Notes under the pieces: model-generated | The model's database searches: none | What the model saw: the letters and a program-made list of their open reading frames with translations, nothing else | Told to the model about the DNA's origin: nothing | Source of the DNA: Omnitrophica bacterium GWA2_52_8 | GTDB lineage: Bacteria > Omnitrophota > Omnitrophia > Omnitrophales > Aquincolibacteriaceae | NCBI GenBank assembly: GCA_001804025.1 | Contig: MHFC01000104.1 | Location: forward strand, 1 to 5,786 | Reading direction: 5' to 3' | DNA: 5,786 nucleotides | Translations under genes and position numbers: made by a program | In this document: one piece after another, positions 5,107-5,786 of the stretch | Layout of the letters: each line of letters opens with the position of its first letter | Numbering within the stretch: the stretch's first letter is position 1

Positions 5107-5135
5107 ACTATAGAAGCCGATTCCCTTATCTTCAA
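5107..5135 (-). promoter_or_regulatory. Minus-strand sigma70-like promoter of the 62-aa ORF
   Basis: Read on the minus strand, TTGAAG (5135-5130) is followed after 17 nt by TATAGT (5112-5107), matching the consensus at four and five of six positions. Start would be near 5100, about 60 nt before the ATG. The -10 box is part of an inverted repeat TATAG (5098-5102) / CTATA (5108-5112), which could be an operator or simply AT-rich promoter DNA. Confidence 0.5.
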
Positions 5136-5141
5136 TAGTCT

Positions 5142-5265
5142 GAGCGGATATGTTGCTTTCTTCGGCATCATGTTAGAAATAGATTGTTTTTGACTTTTGA
5201 TGTCCTGAGATGATCTTTGACGGGGTCCGCATTCTTAAGGTGCCAACCCGATAAAGCAGAGCGGC
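5142..5265. other. Intergenic spacer downstream of the ABC-F gene
   Basis: No ORF with a ribosome binding site, no RNA gene and no convincing intrinsic terminator were seen here. The ABC-F stop codon (5266-5268) is followed on the minus strand by sequence with only weak pairing. Confidence 0.5.
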
Positions 5266-5786
5266 TTACTTTAACTTCGCTTCAGATTCTTCGATTTCAA
5301 CCTGAATGGATTTGAGGCGGGCATTGCGGTCTTTGGAAAAATGAAAAGGATTGGCGGCCATATCTTTGAGGATGCGGTCACGCTCCTGAATCAGATGCCG
5401 GAGACGCTGCTGCTCGCGCTCCCGGGCTTTCAGCTGTTTACGGGCATCGCCCTTGCTCGCGGATTTTTCCGCGGAATCCTCCTGATTTTCGCCGGACGCG
5501 CCGTCACTGGCCCCATCGCGGGACTTTCCTGCCGAAGATCCGCAGCCCTCCGGTTTCCCGGACGATTCCTCGATTTCCCCGCGGGCCAGCATCTCAAGAT
5601 GATAGACATAATCCTCGTAAGTGCCGGGATAACGCTTGATGCGGCCGCCCTTGACTTCAAGAATGCTCGTCGCCACGATATTCACAAACGTGCGGTCATG
5701 GCTGATAAAAAATACCGTCCCCGAAAATCCCCTCAGGGCCCGGGCCAGCGCCTCCACCGTTTCAAAATCCAGATGGTTCGTCGGTT
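5266..5786 (-). CDS. ABC-F family ATPase, C-terminal part (Uup-like tail), partial at the 5' side
   Basis: The frame enters from the right edge and runs 172 codons to TAA at 5266-5268. It opens with PTNHLDFET, the hallmark stretch after the Walker B Glu of the second ATPase domain. It continues with FFISHDRTFV, the H-loop (SHDR) of ABC-F proteins, and the end of the nucleotide-binding domain (EVKGGRIKRYPGTYEDYVYHLE). A linker of about 46 residues rich in Ser, Gly, Glu, Asp and Lys follows. The C-terminal helical region (KQLKAREREQQRLRHLIQERDRILKD... ending EIEESEAKLK) resembles the coiled-coil tail of Uup-type ABC-F proteins. ABC-F proteins are soluble ATPases acting on ribosomes, not transporters. 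A GTG at 5757 is internal and not the start, because the conserved motif lies upstream of it. ABC-F: very sure. Uup type rather than another ABC-F: moderate. Confidence 0.92.
   Translation of the reverse strand, partial: PTNHLDFETVEALARALRGFSGTVFFISHDRTFVNIVATSILEVKGGRIKRYPGTYEDYVYHLEMLARGEIEESSGKPEGCGSSAGKSRDGASDGASGENQEDSAEKSASKGDARKQLKAREREQQRLRHLIQERDRILKDMAANPFHFSKDRNARLKSIQVEIEESEAKLK

Overview
The window comes from a Gram-negative (outer-membrane) bacterium with moderately GC-rich coding DNA. The strongest evidence is a set of genes for moving electrons across the outer membrane: a secreted octaheme c-type cytochrome (142-918), a large MtrB/PioB-like beta-barrel protein (1400-3481) and a small secreted monoheme cytochrome c (3486-3860). 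The tail of an integral membrane protein (1-140) ends 1 nt before the octaheme start. The lineage cannot be fixed from this window. The gene style resembles uncultured metal-cycling phyla, but that is only an impression.

Layout. Positions 1-3860 carry four plus-strand genes that look like one transcription unit: membrane protein, octaheme cytochrome, barrel, monoheme cytochrome. Spacing is 1 nt and 4 nt, except for a 481-nt non-coding block (919-1399) between the octaheme and barrel genes. That block is packed with short perfect inverted repeats. It is bounded by an imperfect inverted repeat of about 36 bp that starts at the octaheme stop codon and ends at the barrel ribosome binding site. 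Positions 3945-4403 (minus) encode a DUF2721-type membrane protein convergent with the cytochrome operon. A divergent region (4404-4626) holds a good sigma70-type promoter and a leader with a long-range stem, and leads to a 64-aa basic protein with a very strong Shine-Dalgarno sequence (4627-4821). A stem-loop separates it from a convergent 62-aa minus-strand ORF (4853-5041), which has its own promoter-like sequence. The right edge (5266-5786, minus) is the C-terminal part of an ABC-F ATPase.

How the genes could work together. By analogy with MtrAB, PioAB and Geobacter porin-cytochrome complexes, the octaheme protein would thread or dock into the barrel and carry electrons between periplasm and cell exterior. 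The small cytochrome would be a soluble periplasmic shuttle, and the upstream membrane protein is a candidate quinone-side partner. No outer-surface MtrC/OmcB-type cytochrome is visible, so the direction (metal reduction or Fe(II) oxidation) cannot be decided here. The remaining genes look like unrelated housekeeping or hypothetical genes.
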